A DNA stretch of 64,000 nt from Epiperipatus broadwayi (Eukaryota > Onychophora > Udeonychophora > Euonychophora > Peripatidae), in contig JAQFVV010012394.1 of the NCBI GenBank assembly GCA_028023455.1, forward strand, positions 21,038,353 to 21,102,352, in the 5' to 3' direction. Under the pieces are notes generated by a model. It was not told the DNA's origin. It ran no database searches and worked only from the letters and a program-made list of their open reading frames with translations. Each line of letters starts with the position of its first letter. Positions within the stretch are counted from its first letter, which is position 1. Shown piece by piece: positions 36,636 to 47,533 of the stretch. Both the position numbers and the translations under genes were made by a program.

Positions 36636-36761
36636 ACCCCTCCACTTTTTTTTTCAAGTGTCATAGCATCGGCCGGGACGCGAACCCGCAACCTGGGCAA
36701 TTGCTTGTAAGGCAGTCGCACTGACCTCTCGACCACCAATGCAAGACACCCCTCCACTTTT
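36636..36761 (-). mobile_element. tRNA-derived SINE with 14-bp target duplication
   Basis: The 14-base direct repeat ACCCCTCCACTTTT occurs at 36636-36649 and 36748-36761. Between them, on minus, are a tRNA-like body (36742-36666), a short TATGACACTTG tail and a run of nine A. Exact target duplication plus A-tail shows LINE-mediated insertion. The target is the 3' coding end of the RTE-like LINE. Confidence 0.9.
36666..36742 (-). tRNA. tRNA-like SINE head, resembles tRNA-Val(UAC)
   Basis: Minus-strand acceptor strands GCATTGG and CCGATGC pair over seven positions (one G-T). An A-box-like TGGTCGAGAGG and a B-box GGTTCGCGTCC are in place. The T-arm, GCGGG-TTCGCGT-CCCGG, has four of five pairs. 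An anticodon arm ACTGC-CTTACAA-GCAAT has four of five pairs, with UAC in the anticodon position. The D-arm conflicts partly with this reading. Flanking target duplications and the A-tail show a retroposed copy, so it is not an ordinary tRNA gene, though its pol III promoter could work. Confidence 0.7.
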
Positions 36762-36926
36762 AATTCTTCTAGCAATACGTCCAGTCATTTCTGTGTCATA
36801 ATTTTGTCAATGAAGTTGGTAATACCTGACGTTTTCTCATCCAAGAATTTCATTTTTGATCTTTATCTCTTCATACTAGGACGATAAAACCAATTACTCG
36901 ACATCTTAATAGGTTTATAAATGTAG

Positions 36927-37082
36927 GTGATAACAATCAACCCTTAAGATATCAACTTAATCTCAACCTATATAAACATATCAGCACATAGATAAAGGTG
37001 GTACCACTTTTATTGTTGATGGAGGTTGCCATGACTACAGGTTGAGATTGTTGATAGCTTAAGGGTTGATTGTTATTATCTC
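36927..37082. mobile_element. 156-bp hairpin MITE inside the RTE-like LINE
   Basis: GATAACAATCAACCCTTAAG (36931 on) and the reverse complement of 37040-37082 form arms of about 45 bp, continuing through TATCAACTTAATCTCAACCT. The LINE protein blocks resume on both sides, so it is a later insertion. Confidence 0.75.
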
Positions 37083-38570
37083 TTCATACTGTATTAAGTG
37101 ATCTGAAGTCTCCAGATCTCCCATTTCTGTTAAGAATCCAAATTTCAGATCCATAATTAAAATCTAATGAACAAAGGTAGGCACATTTCCTTTCATTATT
37201 AAGCTATTTCTGCCAAAAGTAATCCATCTGAGTTTAATTCCTTAATTAATTTCATCCATTATGTTTCCATCTGTGGTAATGATCTGACCAAGATATTTGG
37301 AGCTGTCAACTTCTAATTCATCATTATCAATTTTTTATTTTCTTTTTCTGAAAAAATCCATTGAACGTTATTTTAGCTTTTTTAGCATTTATTTTTAATC
37401 CTATTTTTTTATTTTCAAGTGAAATCTTGAGACATTTAGAAGTGCTATAGCCTTGTTTTCCAACTCAACCATCACATGATCATTATTTACTAGGTAGGAA
37501 TTTTAAGCATTAATCTTCTTGAATCCATCGATTACTAAAACTTCCACTAGGAGGCACTAAATGTACAGGAAGTTAGGTACTATTTGAACCCTAGATGACT
37601 TAAATAATCTTCATTTTCTTTCCATTCCCTTAGCTTCCCATTTTAATTTATAAAATACTTCTTACAAATTGTTGTAAAAAAAATCAGGAAATATGGACTC
37701 AAGCACAGTCGTACACTCTTCTCAATGTGAATCTTAATATAACAATATAATATACTTATTGCAGCTGCATTTTGATATGTATTCTTCAGAGAATGACAGT
37801 ACCCTGAGTCGATACCTTGATGATCCAATGCATTAATCATTGTAGAACTATTTATATTTTTTTTTTCATAATCTACAAATCCAAAGCATAATGGCAATTC
37901 ATATTCATTTCTTCTCTCTATAAATTCAATACTTAGATGTGATCCAAAGTGTTAAAACTATTTTTAAATCCAGCTTGATTTTTTTATAGGTTAGTTAAAG
38001 TTTAAAGTTTGCTATCGATGAAGTGTAACGATTTTGATAAAGATTTTCTATAGAACTGACATATCTGTAATTTCTAATATCTTCTTTATCATTATTTTTA
38101 AATATCAATAATACTATTGCATTCTTCCAATCAATCAATACATCTTTATTATTCATATATTTAGTATTTAACTTTCCCAACAATTTTTCTATTATTTTAT
38201 TTTATCTGTTTCTTTTACAATACCAATTATAATTTTGTCATTCCCTAGAGCTTTTTTTTTATTTTTTATAAATCTAATTGCATGCCCCATTTCTTCAGAA
38301 GATATAATAACTATAAGAATACTTTATTTTTTATAGAAATCTTCCATATATTTTATGTTATCTCTCTTTTTAGTTATAGTTTCATATTTTGTTTTTATTT
38401 CAGAAATAACTTTTTTTCCAGTTTTATACATTTGAGACTTATATAGATTTCTTTGTCAATTAACAATTATATTTTCTTATATCATTTTAACATTTTTGTA
38501 TAAATTTTACAATACTTTAAATACATTGAATTCTTCTTAATGATCTATTATGTATGTCATTCATCTAATT

Positions 38571-39043
38571 CAGGGGTGGGCAAATAGTGGCCTGAGGGCC
38601 ACATGTTTTTATGTGGCCCACCAAGACAATCAAAAAAATCTGTCTTGAACTGAGATTTCCTTCCCTTGTGCAACCAAAGATTTGTCTTGGATTTTCCACT
38701 AGGAAGGCCACATCAATACACATGCACAGTGTTTGTGCAATGCTTTTCCAGTTGATCTGGTTAATTTTAATTTTGTCCTTGCATTAGAAAATATATACAT
38801 TTCCAACTTTAGTGAAACCATGAACCCTCCAAAAAAATGTAAAATCAGTGATAAATGTCGTGTGTTTAATGAAGAATGGACAAACAAATATTTCTTTGGT
38901 AAAACAGGAAATAAAGCAGTGTGTTTATTGTGTCATGAAAAAAGGTGTGGCCCTCTACTAACCTTCACTTCCACAAAGTGGCACCTGATGCGGCCTCCAC
39001 CAATCTCTGTGGCCTCCGAGTCAAAACAATTTGCCCATCCATG
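38571..39043 (+). mobile_element. 473-bp internally deleted hAT transposon
   Basis: Starts CAGGGGTGGGCAAAT and ends ATTTGCCCATCCATG, near-perfect terminal inverted repeats of the vertebrate/invertebrate ZBED-hAT type. The exact 8-bp direct repeat ATCTAATT borders it on both sides (38563-38570, 39044-39051), the size hAT elements generate. The subterminal region GTGGCCTGAGGGCCACATG is the usual GC-rich inverted motif. Only the first part of the transposase and the 3' end remain. Confidence 0.95.
38820..38966 (+). pseudogene. hAT transposase N-terminus with BED finger start
   Basis: From the ATG at 38820 the frame reads MNPPKKCKISDKCRVFNEEW, then TNKYFFGKTGNKAVCLLCHE. This is the opening of ZBED5/GTF2IRD2-type hAT transposases: a BED zinc finger's first part, with aromatic residues and the CxxC pair (CLLC). 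Soon after, near HEKRCG, the frame joins unrelated sequence from the element's 3' end (LTFTSTKWHL...), so the histidines of the finger and the whole catalytic domain are deleted. The apparent frame from 38733 to 39044 starts upstream of the real ATG. It could at best give a short DNA-binding peptide. Confidence 0.88.
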
Positions 39044-39051
39044 ATCTAATT

Positions 39052-39415
39052 GATTGTATCATTACCATCATCAGAATCAAATTGTATCTGATCACTTTCT
39101 CCCAATACTGTTTCTATGCTTTTCGGGTAATTAGTTATTATGCTTTAAAACATTCTTTTTTAAAAAAAGCTTCTCCATTTGGATTTTATTATGGGATCAC
39201 TTTCATAAACTTCAATTTTGTTCTATCTACACTCTTCAATAGTTTATGGGCTATAATCTTACTCAACTGTTTCTGCATTTTTATGGACTTTCATGTTTTT
39301 TAATTACTTTTTCTTCTGTGTTTCTTAATTGACTTATCTAGTTTCTATGAAACGCTATATAATTCAATAGCAAACACTTTCATTGTGTATACTAAGAAAA
39401 GCTTATTTATTGGTT
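39052..39415. other. Stretch right of the hAT element
   Basis: A 90-codon Phe/Ile-rich plus frame (39031-39303) is present but has no domain; I do not call it a gene. It may be older LINE sequence cut by the hAT. Confidence 0.4.
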
Positions 39416-39650
39416 TTAACATAGTATGCTTTATTCTTTTAACACAGTATGCTAAGAATGCTTTCAACTAATTCGTAGTCATAATCTTAGCAACAACAGT
39501 TAAAGAGAATTATGTAATTGATAGAAATAGAGATTTATAGTGCTTTGATCATGTGATTCTCCTTAACTGTTGCTGCCATGATTATGACTATAATCTAGTT
39601 GAAAGCATGCTTAGCATACTATGTTAAAAGAATTAAGCATATTTCACATG
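39416..39650. mobile_element. 235-bp snapback MITE
   Basis: Arms 39416-39515 and 39545-39650 are inverted repeats: ATTCTTTTAACAYAGTATGC, TAAGMATGCTTTCAACTA and GTCATAATCWTRGCARCAAC occur on both sides. The spacer is about 30 bp. No coding capacity. Confidence 0.85.
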
Positions 39651-39718
39651 ATCCCTATTTCATATCCTCACGCAGGCTGTTAATAACAATAGAAAACTCT
39701 CCATATAGATTGTTGTAT

Positions 39719-39905
39719 TAAATCCTAAGATCTAGATGCAGTGTTCTCAAATCCAAGGCTCATCACTGATGATGCCCATAAGCTACAAACTGGTCTGTGA
39801 ATATGGGATGAGTAGGCATTAGATAAGGATTTTATGCACAAACCTTCCTGCATCCATTGATTATGAAGGCTTACACTTGGTGGCACTACTGCATGGAGAG
39901 TTTGC
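39719..39905 (+). mobile_element. Single-arm copy of the hammerhead repeat, decayed
   Basis: Follows the right arm of the 26-kb palindrome from TAAATCCTAAGATCTAGATG to GGTGGCACTACTGCATGGAG. The ribozyme at 39751-39809 keeps CTGATGA and GGTC but has CAAA for GAAA and several lost stem I pairs. A further fragment of the same end lies at 40339-40400. Confidence 0.85.
39751..39809 (+). ncRNA. Decayed hammerhead ribozyme
   Basis: ATCCAAGGC, TCATCA, CTGATGA, TGCCCATAAGCTA, CAAAC, TGGTC, TGTGAA. The G of GAAA is lost and inner stem I keeps only three of six pairs, so it should be inactive. Confidence 0.65.
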
Positions 39906-41619
39906 TACTGTAAGTAAGCATCTTATATTAAAACCAATAAATAAGTTTTTTCTTAGTGCACATAATAAACGTGTTTATTATTGAATTACAAAGCTATAAG
40001 AAAAGTTTAAAATTGTTTTGGAAAAGCTATATATAAATAAAATACTTTAAAAATTAATTTTTTTCATTTCAAAATCAAAATCTAAAAACACAGACTAAAT
40101 ATAATATTTTTGTCTTATTGTTACTACACACATTTAATAGTTTAATAGACCTATTATTGTTTTTTTTTAAATGTATTTTTCACAATAAGTAATTGACTAA
40201 TATATTAAAACGTCAAGTAAAATATTTTTAGGTAATAATAAGAATTTATTCTGACATTAAGAATATCCTTATGGATGATTCCTTTCTATGTGAAACTTGG
40301 AAGTTTTTGAGATCACATACAGTTTACATTTTTCAAGTAACCTTCTTGCATCCATTGATTATTAAGGCTTGTACTGGGTGACATGACTGTATGAAAAATT
40401 TGCTATTATTTTTACATTAAATCAATCTCATATAAAAGTGAATAATTATAAAGATTTTGGAGAGCAAAAAAATGTACTTATTACCATAGATTCAAAATAT
40501 AAAATAAAGGTTAAATAAACTGCCTAAAAGTGAAAAAATAAATAAACAAATTGAATAAGTATTTTACTGAAAAACAAAATTAAAAGCATTCTCTAAAGGA
40601 ACTCACACACTAACAGTGTTTTAATTTAAAAATATTTTTAAAGTTTAGTTAAATCTTTCGTCAAAAGATGGAGGTGTAAAAGATTTGACACATGTTATTT
40701 CAATTTCAGCAGATTATCATTTTTTGGGAGCCATGTTTTATTCAGCTTCATTTTTTAAGTAGTTTGATAAAATGAGTTTTTTTTATTAATTTAATTTTTT
40801 TTTTTTTTAATTTAAAAATATTTGAATATAAGCATTCTTTACATTACTGCTATACAAAAAAAAAACAAAGCTTTTATTTTAATTGAAAACTTTAAACTAT
40901 ATTTTTACTTTCTATTTTTATTTTGAATGATGTAATTCATTTGAATATAATTAAAAAACTACATTTGAAAATCCTATTACAATTCTGATAATTAACATTG
41001 TTTGTTTGTTTTAGAAATAGCATGGTAGATCTGCCATTTTAGATCACTTTTTTACCATTGTCTTAACTAATATTAATGTAGGTTTTTCTTAAAAAACATT
41101 AAATCTGCAGTTAAGCAATTATTGATTTATTAATTTTAAAAAACTTTCTACAGGTCAGAGCTTTCAGACAATCAGAAATCTTCAAAAGACATTATTCTTT
41201 TGTTCATGATGACAGTTTTAGTTCTTTATAATCTCATTTTCACAACATTTGACAGATTACTTTGGAAAAAATTTTAAAATAAATATGATTTTTGTTAGTT
41301 TATTATATATTTCTGATTATTTAAATATGATAACTGTTTAATAATTATTTAAAACAAAAAGAATACATATATACACTTTGATTTTATTTGTATATATTTT
41401 ATTTGTAAAAATAGAAGTTAATAAATTTGGTTGTAATCTTAATAAATAAAATTACATGGCCACATTTAAGTGAAAATAATCACATAACATTATTATCTAT
41501 CAAAATTGCACTGTATTAGAATATTCTGAGATATTCTAAAAACTATAAGGGAATTTGAAGATTTTAAAGTAGAATTTGATAGATTTATTAGAGATTAACA
41601 TTTAATATTAATATCATTT
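39906..41619. other. AT-rich stretch, nothing recognised
   Basis: Only the hammerhead-repeat fragment at 40339-40400 is identifiable; the rest shows no coding or repeat signal. Confidence 0.5.
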
Positions 41620-41808
41620 ACATTCTTCATTACTTTTTACAACCCACTATTGAAGACTTCAATTGCACCAGCAATCTTCTTCAGAACTTCTACTTATATT
41701 TCCAAATCTTAGAAATTTAATTGGAAGTTCTGAACAAGATTGTTGGGGCAATTGAAACCATCAATAGTGGGTTGTAAAAAAGCATTATAAAAAGTAATAA
41801 AGAACATA
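41620..41808. mobile_element. 189-bp snapback repeat with CTGAAGA...GAA motif
   Basis: Arms 41620-41692 and 41724-41808 are inverted: TTACTTTTTACAACCCACTA at one end and its complement at the other. Each arm contains GAAGTTCTGAA, CAAGATTGTTGGGGCAATTG or close variants, then GAAAC or GAAGT. Same family as 54490-54970. Confidence 0.8.
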
Positions 41809-42970
41809 AATAATATTCAGATTATATGGAGTTGGCAATGCAATAAGAAAGATAAAGAGATTAACATTTATTTGTTCATATTATAAAAATTTTATATAAA
41901 GACTTTAGTTAATTTTCCGAAGATTGTTTTTCTTCAGATCATTGAATGACAGTTTATATTCTTGCATCCTTTATTCTTATTACAACTCCCCCCCCCCAAT
42001 ATTTACAAAGATCAAGTGTGATTCATGTTTTTTGTTTGTAAAATTAAATTAAAAGGAAATCAAGTTCAATTTATTGAGTTTTAGTAATAAATTAAAATTT
42101 TATACATAAATAAAAGATTGAGCATTAACAAAAATTGCCATCAGATTTAACAATAGAAAATATCGGCACTTGAAAAAATTAAATAAATACAATAACAAAT
42201 TATGTCTGAATGTTTGTTTTTAAATTCACCAAAAATTATTTAATCCAAAAAACATTATTTAAATAGAAACATTTTCATGAAGGATTAATAAAAAGGTTCT
42301 AGTCTGTGTATAAATATAATGTATCTAAAAGCACATTACAGTAGATAAAGTTTTCATTAAGGCAAATAATGATTCTAAACATTTTATAGATATCATGTTA
42401 AATAATCAATGAGTTTAATATTTCTTAAATCACCAAATCATGTACAAAAAAATTAAATTAACAAATATATTTTTATATTTGTTTTTGATACACTTTATCT
42501 TATGCTAACAATGTTTCCTCTTAAATAATTTTCTGACAAATCAAAGTAAATTTATTCTTTTAATGCTCTGCCACATTTGAAAAAATAGTCAATTATTTGT
42601 TTGCTTTCCTTTTTTGACAAAAATACTCTCTAATTAAATAAAAATTAAAATAATACATATAATGTATAACTGATTATTTATAATAGTAAACAAGTTCTTT
42701 TTCTAATTGTTATCTTAATAAAGAAAAGCATTTGGATAAATCAATAATTCTATTAGTAAAAGAATTTGAATAAAATCAAAATTGTATTTTATATAAGTAT
42801 TTTTAAATTAATTTTAGCACCTTTTATTATGGTATATCTTCAATATTTAATTTTAATTAAAATAATAATAATAAACTGTTTTTATTGATACTGTTTTCAC
42901 ATACAATAACACAACTTTTTGTCTTAGAAGAAAATAAAAATAATTACTGTGACAAGAATATTAAATAAAA
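41809..42970. other. AT-rich stretch, nothing recognised
   Basis: A C-run near 41987 and short A/T runs; no coding signal. Confidence 0.5.
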
Positions 42971-44220
42971 ATTAGGGTGCTTGTATTATAGCTAAAGACG
43001 CCATTGGATGGCATCGTTTTCATGCTAAAACTATAAAATATGAACATTCACGGGCCGTTGATTTTAATAATTTTTCTGTTTGTAATGCGAAAATAAAAAC
43101 AAAACAAAATTGTTTTTTTTAAATATTATTTTTTTTATTAATGTATACAATTTAAATGATAATAATAAATGTAAAATAAAATCAACAAATTACAATTTGA
43201 TTCGTGGTTTTTATATCGTATACTTTTTAAATTGTGTTACGGCTTTTTTTTTTATCAATTTTCGATCGGATATTTTTTTACTTGTGTTACGGCTTTTTTA
43301 TCAATTTTCTATCGGATATTTTTTTACTCGTGTTACGACTTTTTTTGTTGTTGTTTAACTAAAAAATAATAATCATAATAAAGGTAAAAGTTGTTATGGT
43401 TAGATTTAGGGTTAGTTTTAGGGTTAGTTTAGGGTTAGGTTTAGGGTTAGTTTTAGAGTTAGGTTTAGGGTTAGTTTTAGGGTTAGGTTTAGTTTTAGGG
43501 TTAGGGTTAGTTTTAGGGTTAGGGTTAGTTTTAGGGTTAGTGTTCTATTTGTTTGTAATGCTAAAATAAAAAAATTCAAAATTGTAACCGTACTCGGACA
43601 AAATAAAAAAACTAAAACTTTTTTAAACAACAACAAACACATACAAATGTCTTCTTTACTTCTTAAACATGTTTATAATATTTGCTTTTTATTAAATTTA
43701 CAAAAAAACCTGTATATTTGTACTTTTCTTACTTCAAAAATATATACACGGTAGAAGTGTCTCATGGAATGTTACGAACAGTACGTTACTTGATGCGTTA
43801 CCTAATTGCAACTCACTAAAAACATAGATCTTTAACATTTTCTTAATTAAAACTTCAATACAGTACGTTGTAAAAAGTCTTATAATTATTACTTTACAAA
43901 GTATCAACATTTTAATTTTTTGAAATAAAAAAAAATTCAATGAAAACAACATTTCCATCCGATTCAAATACAAACTCTCTCATCAAGTCGTAACTGTTTT
44001 ATAAATTGTGTGAATTTGCAAAATATGTTTGCTACCATGCAACATACATGCTGTACTGTGATGCGACATAGCGGCCTGCATTCTGTAGCACAACAAAAAA
44101 GTTGTACTATTAAAAAAGCGGGTTTGAACGTGTCGGCCACGGAAACAGCATTTTGATGTGTTTTGGCACGAAAAGTGCACCATAGAACAGCGTCTTTAGC
44201 TAAAAGATGAGTACCAAAAT
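42971..44220 (-). mobile_element. Inverted-repeat element with telomere-like repeats, copy 2
   Basis: Inverted relative to the copy at 2646-4030. Both ends carry GCTAAAGACGC (42991-43001 and the complement of 44190-44200); the outer 20 bases also match loosely (ATTNNGGTNCT...). The interior holds the same modules in reverse order: the GTTACGGCTTTTTT repeats, telomere-like TTAGGG, and GTTACGAACAGTACGTTACT with GCACAACAAAAAAGTTGT. Short frames inside (43110-43358, 43424-43642, 43734-43973, 43983-44183) are not genes. Confidence 0.85.
43390..43546 (-). repeat. Degenerate telomere-like TTAGGG repeats
   Basis: About twelve TTTAGGGTTAG-type units inside copy 2, the counterpart of 3404-3536. Minor variants (AGAG, double GGGTTAGGG) occur. 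Confidence 0.9.
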
Positions 44221-47200
44221 TAGTTAAGTAAATTATATTTTAGGTAATGTATAAAGGTTCTAATTTATTTTTAGAGCACTTTATGCTATATTATCAATGG
44301 ATTTTTTTGTGTATATATGATGAATAAAACAATTGTTTTTATAAACTATCACATCCCACCACTTTATTTTTTTACAAAAATAAAAATTAAATTAATAAAA
44401 GTATATATATAATTGACAATCTGTACTTTCAATTCACCTGCATTGTTCATCTTTTAAAATGTTTCTGGTTTATTTCTACAGAGCATCATTGCCCTACAGA
44501 TTTAAAATTCTATCTTAATGTTATCATAAGTGATAATGACCTGTAGATTTTTATAATATAATTTTTTCCATAATTCTTTTATTGACACTTTTTTTAAAAA
44601 AAATCTAAAGAAATTATTATATTATGGACAGCTAGCTTACATCTAATGCACAATCAGCTTAGATCTAAAGAATACCACATTAATGGAAGTATATTACTAA
44701 TTTTTATTAGACATTAATTAATTTAGAGATTATCCACTAATTTATTAGTGAATACCACATTTTTTGGCTTAGAAGAAAATGCCTTCTAAGCATTGATGTT
44801 TTTCTGGCCAAGTTTTCATACAAAAGATTTTGGTAGAAATTAAATGAGTTTTTGCTTGTTTTTAAAATATTTTTGATTATTTTTAGACACAAATTGGTTG
44901 ATTATTATTTAAAACAAAAAGAAATACTCATGTAAAATGTCAATTTTCTCATTTATTTTTTATTCTTAGAAATAAAAGTTAATAAACTTGATTATAATAT
45001 AATGAAAAAAATGTCACTGACATGGTGCTAAAATCTTTTCAATATTATAATTATTATAAAGCTAATATCAGATTTTAAAGAAGAACTTGGTAGATTTATA
45101 TTAAATATGTAATTTTCTTGTTCGCATCAAAAAAAAACTTAAAATAAATTTTTTTTGTTCATTTTCTGGAAGAGTGTTTATACTAATTTGGTTGATATGT
45201 AATTTAATATTTAAAAATGTTGAATGTGATTTTTTTTTAATATTTTTTTTTTGCAAAATTAAATTATTTTTATATCTTCTCTTTTAGTTTTTTTGCATTT
45301 CTTCATGTATTCATATATATTACTTTTTCCTCTTTTATTTTTCTAACAGTTTTGACTATCCTGCAATCTTCATTAGAGCTTTTATAACCTTCTTTTTCCA
45401 TTTTTATATTTATAACTGCTCTGCAGGACAATCAAAACTCTTAGAAAAATAAAGAAGGAATTTTATAAAAATTTGAACTAGAGTGTATATGAGATTTATA
45501 AAAAAGTAATTTATACAAAATTAAATTAAAAGTCAAATCCAATTTATTGTGTTTTAGTATAAAGATTTTATACAGTAGTGAAGGTGAGCATTTTCAAAAC
45601 TTTACCCAGCCAGAAAATGTCAAATTATTAACCAATTAATAATATAAGTAACAAAATCTTTTTTTGATATTTTTTTCTATTTATTAACAAAATCATTTAG
45701 GTAAATCTATGATTATTATTGATTATGTAAGTCATATTTTAATTATTGTAAACATTTTTCAATTTCTTTTTAATGCATTTTACTATTATATGTGATGAGG
45801 GTTTATTAATAACACCATATTAAATAATACATTTTTTTCTTTTTTGTTGATGTTATTTATTCTTATGATGGTAGCCATTTTTATTTTGAAAGAAATAGGA
45901 ATATTGTTTAAAAAATATTCAATAAAAGTTAAATAACATGTATTTTAGGTGAAGTACACATTTTTAAATTTATTTTTAGCATAGACTGTTATTATATATG
46001 ATGGAAGTTTACTTTTAATTAAATGTAGGTTGCGTTACAAAAATACTGATTACAAATTAAAAAGTAAAGCATATTCAGTTTATTTTTTAAGTACATTATA
46101 GTTTACTGAATATCATCAAAGTTTGTTTTTAATGACAATGAATAAGAATGGTAAATGATGTTTTTATGGGAATCTATATTATCTTATGAAGATGATATTG
46201 CTTTTATGACATCAGCATTTTAAACAAAAAATTGTGGAACTATTTTCACTATTGCTATAGCAAATAATTGGGCTTTTTTAAAAAATAGTGGGTGCAAACT
46301 TATAAGAGTCACTATGATGAATTTATATATATAAAATATCAGGGTATGGCTATAATTTAGAGGCTTTTCAATGGTGAAAATAAAAAACTAAGTTATGGTC
46401 TCATTGCTATCAAGGTATTTCAGTTGTGAATGATGTATTCATATATTATATTTTTACATTCAGTGTATCAACATTTAGGTATATTTAGGCAACCAAGAAC
46501 TTTTGGTTTTTAGTTTAATTATAATTAGATGCTTAATAAGGATTAGCATTAAATGATTATGAAAAGGCTTATAGTTTAGTGGTTGCACACTATCTTTTCT
46601 CCATACCTTTGATCTGGGTTTTCAAAGTTTATTTAAAACCAAGGATCATTTTCATATATTTTGTTCATTATCAATCTAAATAACTATCCAATGATTGATG
46701 CATTAGTATAAGTTCATTTTAGCTAGAGAGGAAAACAAGGATCAAATCATCATCAAGTGGAAATCATCAAAATCTAGTTAGTATTGAGTTCTCTTTCCCT
46801 GTTTTCTTATGAGGAACTTCTGGAGATATTTTATCCTGCAGTGAATTGTCCAACACCTGTTTTATTAACTTTTACCAATTAGAAAGTTATATGATTGATT
46901 TTTAATTAATATAACATAATTTATAATGGTGTTTGTTTATGGTAAAAATATTTTGATCATCAAATTTTATTTTTATACAGTAAAATGAAACTAAACATAA
47001 AGTGGTTCATTATGATTGGTGCATATAGATGAAGAAAATTAATCATTATTCACTTTTTTGAAGTCAGATTCTATTGTAAGTTATATCTATACTTGTTTTA
47101 TATCCAGATTCACTGTTATAAATGTGTGCTTTTTGAATTATTTTTATATATTATTTAGAATGATTACTTATTGAGCTTAGATGTTTTTATGCAGAAATGC

Positions 47201-47533
47201 AAAAATTAAGTACTATATTATTAATAAAGTATACTCAAATGCTTGCATTAGTTTCCCTGAGGAAAGAAAACAAATTATACCCAAAACTCTAATTAAAAAT
47301 CCTGTAGCTTTTGTTTGATTATATAAGCTACAAAATCTAATAGAAGAAAAGATTATTTGGTGTGGGTTCATAGAAATTATAAGCAGGTTTTTATCTTATC
47401 AAAGTAAGTGTCATATATTAACAAATACATATCTAAGCATAAACACATTTATATCATTTAAAACTACCTTTATGTGCATTTATGAACATTTTTGTAAAGT
47501 TTTTAAGTAAATAAAATATATCTAATATATATA
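44221..47533. other. Long AT-rich stretch without a recognised gene
   Basis: No frame with a domain. It contains one small snapback repeat (45334-45452). Intron or intergenic DNA. Confidence 0.5.
45334..45452. mobile_element. Small snapback repeat
   Basis: TTTTTCTAACAGTTTTGACT on the left and its near complement on the right, with TCCTGCAATCTTCATTAGAG between. On minus it reads CTAATGAAGATTGCAGGATA then GTCAAAAC, close to the CTGAAGA-stem-AAAAC motif at 61200-61235. Confidence 0.6.

Larger units (their letters stand above)
36426..38570 (-). pseudogene. RTE-like LINE, reverse transcriptase to 3' end, degraded
   Basis: Reading the minus strand from about 38480 down, consecutive short frames follow an RTE-type reverse transcriptase. 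EEMGHAIRFIKNKKALGND (about 38290-38220) is the block before the fingers. DWKNAIVLLIFKNNDKEDIR and NYR (about 38130) is the fingers domain. AGFKNSFNTLDHI (37970), LPLCFGFVDYEKK (37900, motif A) and NALDHQGIDSGY (37830) follow. Motif B and the FADD block are eroded (CLSPYFLIFF, YLSHLGF). GLKINAKKAKITFNGFF (37400), SSKYLGQIITTDGN (37300) and YGSEIWILNRNGR are thumb-side blocks. GRIARRIKSG lies beyond an inserted hairpin, near 36770. The 3' end near 36450 has a GATGCTGATGATAATGG tail usual for RTE elements. Many frameshifts and stops make it inactive. A SINE and a MITE are inserted in it. Confidence 0.85.

Noticed and set aside
36666-36742. Ordinary functional tRNA gene
   Set aside because: Target duplications and an A-tail show a retroposed copy; the D-arm and one anticodon-stem pair do not fit well.
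38733-39044. 103-codon frame as a host BED-finger protein
   Set aside because: It is bounded by hAT terminal repeats and an 8-bp target duplication and joins the transposase start to the element's 3' end.
43110-44183. Several short frames around the telomere-like repeats
   Set aside because: All lie in the non-coding inverted-repeat element; none is kept in copy 1.
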